Below, piece by piece: positions 44,797 through 52,975 of a stretch of 64,000 bases of DNA. The DNA lies in contig CAVUOB010000003.1 in the NCBI GenBank assembly GCA_963743035.1, positions 310,001 to 374,000 on the forward strand, given 5' to 3'. The first letter of the stretch is position 1. Each line of letters opens with the position of its first letter. Below the pieces are notes generated by a model, which was not told the origin of the DNA, searched no databases, and was given only the letters and a program-made list of their open reading frames with translations. Position numbers and translations under genes: made by a program. The DNA comes from PALSA-911 sp963743035. GTDB lineage: Bacteria > Pseudomonadota > Alphaproteobacteria > Acetobacterales > Acetobacteraceae.

Positions 44797-45345
44797 TCAC
44801 CACGGATTAGCCGTCAGGATCGCCTCGCCGCCGGCCGGGTCGTTTACCGTGCTGACCAGCATCTGCCATGCGCGTTTGGCGCCGGATGCCGTGTATTCCC
44901 GGTGCAGCAGCTTGCTTTCCTTCGGGTCGGGCTTGTCGCCGACGATATCCAGTTTCACCTGGCTCTCGCGCAGGATGCGTTCCAGTTCTCGCAGCACGGT
45001 CGGCCCGTCCGCGCGTTTGGCGAAGGTCGAGCAGGAGCCATTGTCCTCGGACACCAGCACCAGTTTGCCGTCCTTGGTCGAGGCGTCGTAGACCGCGCCC
45101 GGCAACCCATACAGGTATGTGTTCGCGCCGCTGTCAGGCAGTTCGGGCAGCCCGGTCTTTTTCGCCCAGTCGCGCAGCCCGTCGCGGTTGCCGGAGAATT
45201 CCACGCAGCTTTTCAGGAACAGGCTGACGGCCTGTCTGGCGTTGTCCTGCGCCTCGTTGCTATCGGCTGCGCGTGCCGGCCCGGCGGGCAACGCGGCGGC
45301 GAGCAGCCAGCAGGCCGCCGGCGCGAGCCAGCGTGGTTGTCTCAT
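44797..45345 (-). CDS. Secreted NMCC_0638-like hypothetical protein
   Basis: 182 residues from ATG 45345, with a signal peptide (WLAPAACWLLAAALPAGPARA) and a small alpha/beta domain: AVSLFLKSCVEFSGNRDGLR, GLPGAVYDASTKDGKLVLVS, NGSCSTFAKRADG, plus two or three cysteines likely in disulfides. This pattern resembles the NMCC_0638 family of periplasmic proteins of unknown role. Upstream ATGs at 45369 and GTG/ATG 45453 are in frame but add no better signal. It lies 128 bp after mlaF. Confidence 0.6.
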   Translation of the reverse strand: MRQPRWLAPAACWLLAAALPAGPARAADSNEAQDNARQAVSLFLKSCVEFSGNRDGLRDWAKKTGLPELPDSGANTYLYGLPGAVYDASTKDGKLVLVSEDNGSCSTFAKRADGPTVLRELERILRESQVKLDIVGDKPDPKESKLLHREYTASGAKRAWQMLVSTVNDPAGGEAILTANPW

Positions 45346-45473
45346 CGCTCTCAGCACGCGCAAGGGCATCCTCCGCTTTCCGGCCGCCGGGAGGTTACGC
45401 AGCGCGCATGTTTCGCGAAAGCCGGCAAGCGCAAAATTGTGCAGACCCGGCACCGGGGCGGCGGCATGCGCGT

Positions 45474-46262
45474 TCAGCGCCGCAGTTCCATCTGGATCGG
45501 GCCTTCGCGGCGGCCGTGGGTGAACTGGTCCACCAGCGGATTGCCGCTGTCCATCAGCCGTTCGGCGGGGCCGTTCCAGACGATCCTGCCCTTGTGGATC
45601 ATCGCCGCCTGGTCGCCGATGCGCCGCGCGCTCGCCATGTCATGGGTGATCGCCACGGCGGTCGAGCCCAGCCGCTTGACGCAATCGACGATCAGCCCGT
45701 CGATCACCGCGCCCATGATCGGGTCGAGGCCGGTGGTGGGTTCGTCGAAGAACAGGATATCGGGCCGCGCGGCGATGGCGCGCGCCAGGGCCACGCGCTT
45801 CTGCATGCCGCCGGACAGCTCCGCCGGCGACAATTCGCCCACGCTGGCGGCCAGCCCCACCTGTTCGAGGAACTCCGCCGCCTTCGCCTGCGCGTCGCGC
45901 CGGGCGACCTTGCCTTCGGCCAGCAGCCCGAAGGCGACATTCTCCCAGACCGGCAGGCTGTCGAACAGCGCGCCGTTCTGGAACAGCATGCCGATCCGCG
46001 CCCGGGCGCGGGCGCGCTCCTCGCGGGGCAGGGTCAGCACGTCCTGGCCGTCGATCTCGATCCGCCCGGCATCCGGCTCGATCAGGCCGAGCACGCATTT
46101 CAGCAGCACCGACTTGCCCGAGCCGGAGCCGCCGATCACCACCATGGAGGTGCCGGCGGGAACGGTCAGGTCGATGCCATCCAGCACAACCTTGTCGCCG
46201 AAGGATTTGCGCACGCCGGTCAGGCGCAGCTTGGGCACCGCTCCGTTCGTCGGGTTGCCCAT
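45474..46262 (-). CDS. mlaF: MlaF-type phospholipid ABC transporter ATP-binding protein
   Basis: 262 residues. Walker A VVIGGSGSGKSVLLKCVLG, Q-loop MLFQNGALFDSL (the Mla-specific NGALF), signature LSPAELSGGMQKRVALARAI, Walker B ILFFDEPTTGLDPIMGAVID. Works with MlaE to move phospholipids between outer and inner membranes. mlaE lies 13 bp upstream. No mlaD-type MCE gene follows, which is unusual for a full Mla operon. Confidence 0.92.
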   Translation of the reverse strand: MGNPTNGAVPKLRLTGVRKSFGDKVVLDGIDLTVPAGTSMVVIGGSGSGKSVLLKCVLGLIEPDAGRIEIDGQDVLTLPREERARARARIGMLFQNGALFDSLPVWENVAFGLLAEGKVARRDAQAKAAEFLEQVGLAASVGELSPAELSGGMQKRVALARAIAARPDILFFDEPTTGLDPIMGAVIDGLIVDCVKRLGSTAVAITHDMASARRIGDQAAMIHKGRIVWNGPAERLMDSGNPLVDQFTHGRREGPIQMELRR

Positions 46263-46275
46263 CTACCGGGCCCCT

Positions 46276-47064
46276 CTAGCGCGCAAAGAACATCTCGGTC
46301 AGCACATAGTCGAAGGCCAGGATCAGGATGGACGCGGCCACCACCGCCGAGGTCGTCGCCGCGCCCACGCCCTGCGCGCCGCCCTTGCTGTTGTAGCCCT
46401 GGTAGCAGCCCATCAGCGCGATCAGGAAGCCGAACACCGCGGCCTTCGCCAGGCCCGAGGCGACGTCCACGGTCTCGACGAAATTCAGCGTCCGCGTCAG
46501 GTAGGTGCCCGGGTTGAAGCCGAGCTTGACGGTGGAGATGATGAACCCACCGAGCACGCCCAGTATGTCCGCCACCACCACCAGCAGCGGCAGCGCGATG
46601 GTGCCGGCCAGCAGGCGCGGCGCCACCAGGTACTTCATCGGATTGGTGGACAACGTGCTCAGCGCGTCGATCTGGTCGGTCACCCGCATGGTGCCGATCT
46701 CCGCCGCCATCGCCGCGCCAACGCGCCCGGCCACCATCAGCCCGGCCAGCACCGGGCCGAGCTCGCGGGTTACCGACAGCACCACCACGTTCGCCACCGC
46801 GCCCTCGGCGGAGAAGCGGGAGAAGCCGGTATAGGATTGCAGCGCCAGCACCATGCCGGTGAAGATCGCGGTCAACGCCACCACGGGCAGCGAGAAATAG
46901 CCGATCTCCAACAGCGCCGACAGGAACAGCCGGCCGTAGAACGGCGGGCGGAACACGTGGGAGATGCCGGATGCCGCGAACAGCGTCAGCTGTCCGGTGG
47001 CGCGGCACGTGTCGATCACCGCCCGGCCGGTGGCGGCCACGGCGTCCAGCAACCGGTTCATCAT
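46276..47064 (-). CDS. mlaE: MlaE-type phospholipid ABC transporter permease
   Basis: 262 residues, five or so transmembrane helices. Family motifs YFSLPVVALTAIFTGMVLAL, RELGPVLAGLMVAGRVGAAM (the conserved cytoplasmic helix), AEIGTMRVTDQIDALSTLST, VAPRLLAGTIALPLL and GCYQGYNSKGGAQGVGAATT. Permease partner of MlaF. Start overlaps the alr stop (ATGA), so alr, mlaE and mlaF form one unit. Confidence 0.92.
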   Translation of the reverse strand: MMNRLLDAVAATGRAVIDTCRATGQLTLFAASGISHVFRPPFYGRLFLSALLEIGYFSLPVVALTAIFTGMVLALQSYTGFSRFSAEGAVANVVVLSVTRELGPVLAGLMVAGRVGAAMAAEIGTMRVTDQIDALSTLSTNPMKYLVAPRLLAGTIALPLLVVVADILGVLGGFIISTVKLGFNPGTYLTRTLNFVETVDVASGLAKAAVFGFLIALMGCYQGYNSKGGAQGVGAATTSAVVAASILILAFDYVLTEMFFAR

Positions 47065-48311
47065 GACTTGTATGGGCCGATATACTGGCGGGCGAAGCGG
47101 CGGCCGAGCGAGGTCAGCACCTCATAGCCGTTGGTGCCCGCCGCCACCGCCACGTCGTCGGGGGAGCGGGCGGGGCCGATCAGTTCCAGCCAGGCGCCGG
47201 GGGCCAGCGTCGGGTGGTCCGTCACATCGAACGTCGTAAGGTCCATGGACACACGCCCTACCAGCGGGATGGGGCTGCCGTCAAAGATCGCCAGGCCCCC
47301 GCTTCGGCCATCTGTGCCGGACTGGCTGCGGTGCCAGCCATCGGCATAGCCGATGGCGGCGGTGGCGATCCGGCTGGGGCGGGAAGCGGTCCAGGTGGCG
47401 TTGTAGCCGACGCTCGTTCCGGGGGCGATGTCGCGCACCGACAGCACGCGAACGCGCAGGCTGACCACCGGGCGCATCGGGTTCGCCGTCCCCGGCGTCG
47501 GGTTGATGCCGTACAGCGCCGCCCCCGGCCGCGCCAGGTCCGAGCCCCAGCCCGGCCCGAGGAAAATGCCCGAGGAATTGGCCAGGCTGCGCCGCGCCGG
47601 CGGCAGCCCCGCGCAGGCGGCGGCGAAGCGGGCGCGCTGCGCCTCGTTCAGCGGATCGCCCGGCACCTCGGAGGAGACCAGATGCGTCATCACGTAGTCG
47701 ACCGCGATCCCCTCCAGCCGTCCCGGGTCCTCCCGCAGCGCGGCCAGCCCCGGCGCATCCAGGCCGAGCCGCGACATGCCGGTATCGACATGCAGGATCG
47801 CCGGCAGCCTGCGCCCCTCGCGCCGCGCCTGCGCCCCCCAGGCCGCGATCTCCGCCAGCGACCCCAGCACCGGCGTCAGGCCATGCGCAACATACTCCGC
47901 CTCGGTGCCCGGGATCAGCCCGTTCAACACCGCCACCAACCCCCCGTCTCCCCCTCTCCCCCCTCTCCCCCGCTTCGGGGGAGAGGGAGGGGTGAGGGGG
48001 CGTCAACTCCCCCTCACCCCTGCCCTCTCCCCCCCAAGCGGGGGAGAGGGGACGCGAGGACATCCCGACGCCACCCCCCGGATCGCCAGCGCCTCCTGCA
48101 GATGCGCCACGAAGAAATGCCGGCATCCTGCCTCGCGCAGGGCCGGGACCACCGCGGCCGCGCCCAGCCCGTAGGCATCGGCCTTCACCACCCCGGCCAC
48201 CGGCCCGGACGGATGGCGCGCGCTCAGGCTTCGCCAGTTCGCGGCGATCGCGCCGAGGTCGATTTCCAGTATCCCGCCCGCGCCGGACGGGTCGGGCGGC
48301 TCAGTCGCCAT
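47061..48311 (-). pseudogene. alr: Alanine racemase interrupted by a palindromic repeat with a stop codon
   Basis: PLP enzyme making D-alanine. The N-terminal part (to about residue 83) includes the PLP lysine Lys43 in VAGVVKADAYG and HFFVAHLQEALAIRGVASG. Next come about 115 bp of GC-palindromic repeat (47942-48060) with an in-frame TGA at 48003-48005. Then the rest of the gene continues in the same frame: VAVLNGLIPGTEAEYVAHGL, LHVDTGMSRLGL, GYNATW with the catalytic Tyr, GYADGWHRSQS, GRVSMDLTTFDVTD. Removing the repeat would restore a normal-length Alr. Start overlaps the dnaB stop by 11 bp; end overlaps mlaE by 4 bp. Confidence 0.88.
47942..48060. repeat. REP-like palindromic insertion inside alr
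   Basis: Three consecutive hairpins: cctctcccccgcttcgggggagagg (approx. 47966-47990); ggggtgaggggg against ccccctcacccc around a cgtcaact loop; and ccctctccccccc...gcgggggagaggg. Composition is strongly C on one strand and unlike the surrounding gene. It resembles the gggggagaggg-type intergenic REP sequences common in high-GC proteobacteria, but lies in a coding region. Confidence 0.85.
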
Positions 48312-49797
48312 GGGGCGAGTGGGTCTGGTCCAGATCGGCGAAGCGGGTGAACTCGCCCTCGAAGAACAGGTCGATCTTGCCGGTCGGGCCGTGGCGCTGC
48401 TTGGCCAGGATCAGCTCGGCCTTGTTGTGCGCCAAGTTCATCTTCTTCTGCCATTCGTCCATCGCGCCATGGAACTTGTCGCTGTGGTCGAACGCGACCT
48501 CCTTCGGCATCTTCTGCTCCAGGTAGTACTCGTCGCGGTAGACGAACATCACCGAGTCCGCGTCCTGCTCGATGGTGCCGGATTCGCGCAGATCCGACAG
48601 CTGCGGCCGCTTGTCCTCCCGGCTTTCCACCTGGCGGGAGAGCTGCGACAGCGCCAGCACCGGCACCGCGAGCTCCTTGGCGATCGCCTTCAGCCCCTGG
48701 GTGATCTGGCTGATCTCCAGCACCCGGTTCTCCGGTCGCGTGCCCGCCGAGGGGCGCATCAGCTGCAGGTAGTCGACCACGATGAACGACAGGCCCTTGG
48801 TGCGCTGCAGCCGCCGGCAGCGGGTGCGCATCGCCGACAAGGTGATCGAGGGCGTGTCGTCGATCTCCATCGGCAGGGCGCCGATTTCCCGGCTGACCTG
48901 GACGAACCGGTCGAAATCCTTCTGCGAGATGTCGCCGCGCCGGATCCGGTCGCCCGACACCCGCGCCTGTTCCGACAGCAGGCGGATGGCGAGCTGTTCG
49001 GCGCTCATTTCCAGCGAGAAGATCGCCACCGTGCCCTTCGGCTTGGCGTTGGGGTCGATCGCGCGCGCCGCGTCCAGCAGCGCCTTCGCCGCGCCGTAGG
49101 CGATCTTGGTGGCCAGCGCGGTCTTGCCCATGGCCGGGCGGCCGGCCAGGATCATCAGGTCGGACGGATGCAGCCCGCCGGTCTTGATGTCGTAGTCGCG
49201 CAGGCCGGTGGACAGGCCGGACACGCCGCCGGGATTGGAAAAGGCGCGTTCGGCGCCGTGGATCGCCTGGGTCAGCGCCTTCTCGAAGGTGACGAAGCCG
49301 CCGCCGGTGTCGCCGTCCTTGGCCAGGTCGAACAGCGACTGCTCGGCGAACTCGATCTGCTTGGCGCCGTCCAGTTCCGGATCGGCGCCGAACGCGTTGT
49401 TGACCACGGTCTCGCCGATATCGATCAGCTGGCGCCGCAGCCAGGCGTCGTGGATCGCCTTGCCGTATTCGCCGGCGTTGATGATGCCGACCATCGCCGA
49501 CAGCAGCTGCGCCAGATAGGCCACGCCGCCGACCTCGTCGAGGATGCCGGCATGCTCGAACTCCGCCTTCAGCGTCACCGCGTCGGCGAGCTGCCCGGCC
49601 TCGATCCGCCGGGCGATGGCCTGGAAGATGCGGCCATGCACGGGATCGACGAAATGCTCGGGTGCCAGGAACTCCGAGACCCGCTCATAGGCCCGGTTAT
49701 TGGCGAGCAGCGCGCCGAGCAGCGCCTGTTCCGCCTGGCTGTTGGAGGGGGGGAGGCGCTGGGACAGGCCGAGCAGGGGGGAGTCGATGGAGTTCAT
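48301..49797 (-). CDS. dnaB: Replicative DNA helicase DnaB
   Basis: 498 residues, hexameric 5'-3' helicase of the replication fork. N-terminal DnaB_N domain (PPSNSQAEQALLGALLANNR), then RecA core with Walker A LAGRPAMGKTALATKIA, Walker B IVVDYLQLM, DLRESGTIEQDADSVMFVYR and arginine finger region AKQRHGPTGKIDLFFEGEF. Two start codons, 49806 and 49797; AGG lies nine bases before the second, which is preferred. It heads dnaB-alr-mlaE-mlaF. No intein is present. Confidence 0.95.
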   Translation of the reverse strand: MNSIDSPLLGLSQRLPPSNSQAEQALLGALLANNRAYERVSEFLAPEHFVDPVHGRIFQAIARRIEAGQLADAVTLKAEFEHAGILDEVGGVAYLAQLLSAMVGIINAGEYGKAIHDAWLRRQLIDIGETVVNNAFGADPELDGAKQIEFAEQSLFDLAKDGDTGGGFVTFEKALTQAIHGAERAFSNPGGVSGLSTGLRDYDIKTGGLHPSDLMILAGRPAMGKTALATKIAYGAAKALLDAARAIDPNAKPKGTVAIFSLEMSAEQLAIRLLSEQARVSGDRIRRGDISQKDFDRFVQVSREIGALPMEIDDTPSITLSAMRTRCRRLQRTKGLSFIVVDYLQLMRPSAGTRPENRVLEISQITQGLKAIAKELAVPVLALSQLSRQVESREDKRPQLSDLRESGTIEQDADSVMFVYRDEYYLEQKMPKEVAFDHSDKFHGAMDEWQKKMNLAHNKAELILAKQRHGPTGKIDLFFEGEFTRFADLDQTHSPHGD

Positions 49798-49890
49798 TGG
49801 CCGCATCCTACGCTCAATGCGCCGGAGTCGGGCCTGTGGATAACGGGGTACACGGGGACAGTGCGGGGAGATATGGCAGGCCAGGGGCGA

Positions 49891-50817
49891 TTAAATAGCG
49901 AAGCGCGCCCGCAGCCAGTGGCAGGCTTCCTTCACTGCCATGCGCGTGGTGTCGATCCGGTCGTACCAGAAGAAGAAGCCGTGGTTCATCCCGTCATAGC
50001 GGACCAGCCGGGTCGGCACGCCGGCGGCGATCAGCCGGCTGGCGTACTGCTCCCCCTCGTCGCGCAGCGGATCGTATTCCGCGGTCTGCACGAAGGCCGG
50101 CGGCAGGCCGGACAGATCCCGCGCGCGCAGCGGCGAGGCATGCGGGCTGGCGCCGTCACGGGGATGGCCGAGATAATGGTTCCAGAACCAGATCATGCCC
50201 TCCCGCGTCAGGCCGTAGCCCTCGGCATTCTGCCGGTAGGATGCGTTGTTCGTGTCCGCGTCGGTCACGGGATAGATCAGCAGCTGCGCGCACAGCGCCG
50301 GCCCGCCCTCGTCGCGCACCCGCAGCGCGGTGACGGCCGCGAGGTTGCCGCCGGCGCTGTCCCCGGCCAGCGCGATGCGGGCGGGGTCGGCGTTCAGCTC
50401 CGCGGCATGCGCGCCGGCCCAGCGCGTGGCCGCCAGGCAGTCATCCGGGGCGGCGGGAAATTTATGCTCGGGCGCCAGGCGGTAATCGACCGAGACCACC
50501 ACCGCGGACGCGCCGGCGCAGAGATGCCGGCACAGCGTGTCATGCGTGTCCAGCGAGCAGATGACGAAGCCGCTGCCATGGAAGAACACGACCAGCGGGA
50601 AGGGCCCTTTGCCCTTCGGCGTGTAGATCCGCAGTTTCAGCTCGCCGCCCGGGCCGGCAATGGCGCGATCCTCGATATCCCCCACCGGCACCCGGCGCCC
50701 GCCGAGCGCCAGGCGCTTTTCCGTGCCGGCGCGCACGGCATCGACGGGCAAGGTCTGCATCGGCGGCAGGCCGGCCATTTCATCGAGCATCGCCTGCACC
50801 TGCGGATCGACCGACAT
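49891..50817 (-). CDS. Alpha/beta hydrolase, hormone-sensitive-lipase family
   Basis: 308-residue esterase. Oxyanion motif FFHGSGFVICSLDTH (HGSGF instead of HGGGF), nucleophile Ser in ALAGDSAGGNLAAV, acid and His in AEYDPLRDEG and NHGFFFW. This matches bacterial HSL (family IV) carboxylesterases acting on short-chain esters. ATG 50817 has GGGGGAG seven bases upstream. Isolated, divergent from the PEP-CTERM gene. Confidence 0.9.
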   Translation of the reverse strand: MSVDPQVQAMLDEMAGLPPMQTLPVDAVRAGTEKRLALGGRRVPVGDIEDRAIAGPGGELKLRIYTPKGKGPFPLVVFFHGSGFVICSLDTHDTLCRHLCAGASAVVVSVDYRLAPEHKFPAAPDDCLAATRWAGAHAAELNADPARIALAGDSAGGNLAAVTALRVRDEGGPALCAQLLIYPVTDADTNNASYRQNAEGYGLTREGMIWFWNHYLGHPRDGASPHASPLRARDLSGLPPAFVQTAEYDPLRDEGEQYASRLIAAGVPTRLVRYDGMNHGFFFWYDRIDTTRMAVKEACHWLRARFAI

Positions 50818-51137
50818 GCGTACTCCCCCTTTTTTGCGCGCCCATTCGCGGCCGCGGGCGCGGCGGGTGTCAAGATCCGGGGGCTTTTGGCCGGGAGGCA
50901 CGCGGGTTAACCAAAATTTTTGATGCCGTTACAATACGCGTCCCTCGCCGGAGCAGCGACGAAGGCGAGTTCCGGAAAACGGAGGATTCCTGCCGCCGGA
51001 CGGCGCAGGCATCCTGAAATAAGATTCATGAAAAAGAGTTGACTTCTTACAAACCGCGTGGAAAAAGATACATTAAGTATTGATTAACGGGCGCCAGGCA
51101 GGATCCCTGCACCGAATGCCCATTCAAGGAGCCGGAT
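50818..51137. other. 320 bp divergent promoter region
   Basis: AT-richer than the surroundings, especially 51010-51090. Holds a candidate promoter for the PEP-CTERM gene (51047-51074) and no open frame worth annotating. No dyad or repeat stands out. Confidence 0.55.
51047..51074 (+). promoter_or_regulatory. Candidate promoter of the PEP-CTERM gene
   Basis: TTACAA (51047-51052), 16-bp spacer, TACATT (51069-51074), in a locally AT-rich stretch 60 bp before the ATG. No sigma54-type GG-N10-GC site, as reported for some PEP-CTERM genes, was seen. Confidence 0.4.
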
Positions 51138-51818
51138 ATGCGTAAGCTCGTCGCCGCCGCTGCCTTCGCCCTGGGTCTGGGCGTCACCTCCATCGCCCCC
51201 GCGAACGCGGCAATCGTGCTGGATTTCGCCGGTCTGGACGGCAATGCCGAGGAAACGATCCTCGATTATTACAACGGTGGCTTCGGCGGCAACGGCTCCG
51301 GCCCGGGCCCGAACTATGGCGTCACCTTCGCCTCGAACGCCCTTGCCTGCAGCGGCCAGCCGGGCGGTACCTGCAATACCGCCATGATCCCGGGCGGCCC
51401 TGGCGCCCAGGTGGCCTTCTTCCTGAGCGGCACGGCCGACACGATGGACGTGCTGGGCGGGTTCACCACCGGCTTCTCGTTCTACTATTCCGCCGCGAAC
51501 TCGGGCGGCACCGTGAACGTGTGGAGCGGTCTGGACGGCACGGGCACCCTGCTCGCGACGCTGACGCTCCCGGTGACCGGCAACGGCGCGGGCGTTCCCG
51601 GCTGCGAGGGCACGAATTTCTGCCCCTACTCGCCGTTCGGCGTCACCTTCAGCGGCACCGCCTATTCGGTGGACTTCGCCGGGGTGGCCAACCAGATCGG
51701 ATTTGCCGACATCACGATCGGCTCGGCGACCCCCGGCGTTCCCGAGCCGGCCTCGCTGGCGGTGCTCGGCACCGGCCTGCTCGGCCTCGGCCTGATCCGC
51801 CGCCGCAAGGCCGGCTGA
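51138..51818 (+). CDS. PEP-CTERM sorting domain protein
   Basis: 226 residues. Signal peptide MRKLVAAAAFALGLGVTSIA to PANAA; a beta-sandwich-like, Gly/Thr/Ser-rich body (GFTTGFSFYYSAANSGGTVN, FGVTFSGTAYSVDFAG); and a C-terminal VPEPASLAVLGTGLLGLGLI with RRRKAG, the canonical PEP box, helix and basic tail. Two Cys pairs lie in the middle (ACSGQPGGTC, GCEGTNFC). AAGGAGCC precedes the ATG. Substrate of an exosortase located elsewhere; probably extracellular or cell-surface. Followed by a strong terminator. Confidence 0.9.
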   Translation: MRKLVAAAAFALGLGVTSIAPANAAIVLDFAGLDGNAEETILDYYNGGFGGNGSGPGPNYGVTFASNALACSGQPGGTCNTAMIPGGPGAQVAFFLSGTADTMDVLGGFTTGFSFYYSAANSGGTVNVWSGLDGTGTLLATLTLPVTGNGAGVPGCEGTNFCPYSPFGVTFSGTAYSVDFAGVANQIGFADITIGSATPGVPEPASLAVLGTGLLGLGLIRRRKAG

Positions 51819-51838
51819 TCCCGCAAGACGGACAGCCG

Positions 51839-51868
51839 AAGGCGGCGCCCGCGGGCGCCGCCTTTTCC
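51839..51868 (+). terminator. Intrinsic terminator after the PEP-CTERM gene
   Basis: aaggcggcgccc (51839-51850), two-base GC tip, gggcgccgcctt (51853-51864), then TTTT. A near-perfect GC stem with a T run 20 bp past the stop codon. Confidence 0.85.
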
Positions 51869-51908
51869 GTTTGTGACCAAGCGTTGTGCGACCTCACCCA
51901 TTGATCAA

Positions 51909-51973
51909 TAAACGGGTTTCCAAAGGGCGACGGCCCTTTGGTGGGTCCGGGCAAAGCCCGGCCTTGCTTGCTT
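51909..51973 (-). repeat. Half-element B1 of the palindromic repeat family
   Basis: Reading on the minus strand: caagcaaggccgggctttgcccgg, then a ccaaagggc/gccctttgg hairpin and gaaacccgttta. It matches B2 (63402-63466) in opposite orientation and corresponds to the left flank of elements A1-A5 without inner stem or right flank. Confidence 0.75.
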
Positions 51974-52097
51974 CGATAATCGTTACCTTCACTGGCCAGT
52001 ATAACATATGGTCATCCGACCGGCAGACCGCCTCCAAAGACTGGCGCCGGCATTGTGCGAAGGGCAATTTTGCGCCGCACAATGAAAGGCCGCCATT

Positions 52098-52901
52098 TTG
52101 GATACCCCCACTTTATTGCAGGCCGCGTTCCTCGGGCTCATCGAGGGCCTAACCGAGTTCATCCCGGTTTCCTCCACCGGCCATCTGATCCTGCTGGTGG
52201 ATCTGCTGGGCTTCCGCGGTCCGCCGGGCCAGGTGTTCGAAATCGTCATCCAGCTCGGCGCCATCCTCGCCATCCTCATCGCCTATGCCCCGACGCTGCT
52301 GGACGTGCTGGCCCGCGCCCCGAGCGATCCCGGTGCCAGGCGCTTCATCCTCGCCGTGCTGCTGGCCTTCCTGCCGGCGGCGATCATCGGCGCGCTGGCG
52401 CATGGCTTCATCAAGTCGGTACTGTTCTCCCCCTGGGTCGTCTCGGTCGCGCTGATCCTCGGCGGGATCGCCATCCTGCTCATCGAGCGGCTGCGCCCGA
52501 TCCCCGTGCACGACCGGATCGAGGCCTTCTCGCCCCGCCTCTCGCTCGGCATCGGCATCTTCCAGGTGCTGGCGATGATCCCCGGCGTGTCGCGCTCGGG
52601 CGCCACCATCATGGGCGCGCTGATGCTGGGGGTGGAGCGCCGGACGGCCACCCAGTTCTCCTTCTTCCTGGCCATCCCGACCATGCTCGGCGCGACCGCC
52701 TATGATCTCTACAAGAACCGCCACACGCTGGATTTCAGCGGCGCGACGGTGATCGCCGTGGGCTTCGTGGTGGCCTTCCTCGCCGCCCTGCTGGTGGTGC
52801 GCTGGCTGGTCGGCTTCGTCGGCCGGCACGGCTTCGCGCCGTTCGCCTGGTACCGCATCGCGCTCGGCACGGCGATGCTGGGCGTGCTGCTCAGCCGCTA
52901 G
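52098..52901 (+). CDS. uppP: Undecaprenyl-diphosphatase (BacA family)
   Basis: 267 residues, polytopic. Catalytic motifs LIEGLTEFIPVSSTGHLILL and IPGVSRSGATIMGALMLGVE are both complete. It recycles undecaprenyl diphosphate to the monophosphate carrier for peptidoglycan and other polysaccharides. The start is a TTG (52098); GAAAGG lies 12 bp upstream, and the nearby ATG at 52082 is out of frame. It stands alone on its strand after repeat B1. Confidence 0.94.
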   Translation: MDTPTLLQAAFLGLIEGLTEFIPVSSTGHLILLVDLLGFRGPPGQVFEIVIQLGAILAILIAYAPTLLDVLARAPSDPGARRFILAVLLAFLPAAIIGALAHGFIKSVLFSPWVVSVALILGGIAILLIERLRPIPVHDRIEAFSPRLSLGIGIFQVLAMIPGVSRSGATIMGALMLGVERRTATQFSFFLAIPTMLGATAYDLYKNRHTLDFSGATVIAVGFVVAFLAALLVVRWLVGFVGRHGFAPFAWYRIALGTAMLGVLLSR

Positions 52902-52975
52902 CCAAGCCACGCTCGGTTGCAGCCGATCCGCCGGCGAAATAGCATCCGGTCATAAACACGTTCAGGAAACCGTCC

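Noticed and set aside
48003..48005. TGA in alr as selenocysteine or designed read-through
   Set aside because: The stop lies inside a typical REP-like hairpin that is itself foreign to the Alr fold, so recoding is not needed to explain it.
47941..48064. CRISPR-like or tandem repeat array in alr
   Set aside because: The units are inverted hairpins of unequal length without spacers; no CRISPR array occurs anywhere in the window.
51038..51074. TTGACT near 51039 as the -35 of the PEP-CTERM gene
   Set aside because: The spacer to TACATT would be 24 bp. The TTACAA hexamer with a 16-bp spacer is better.
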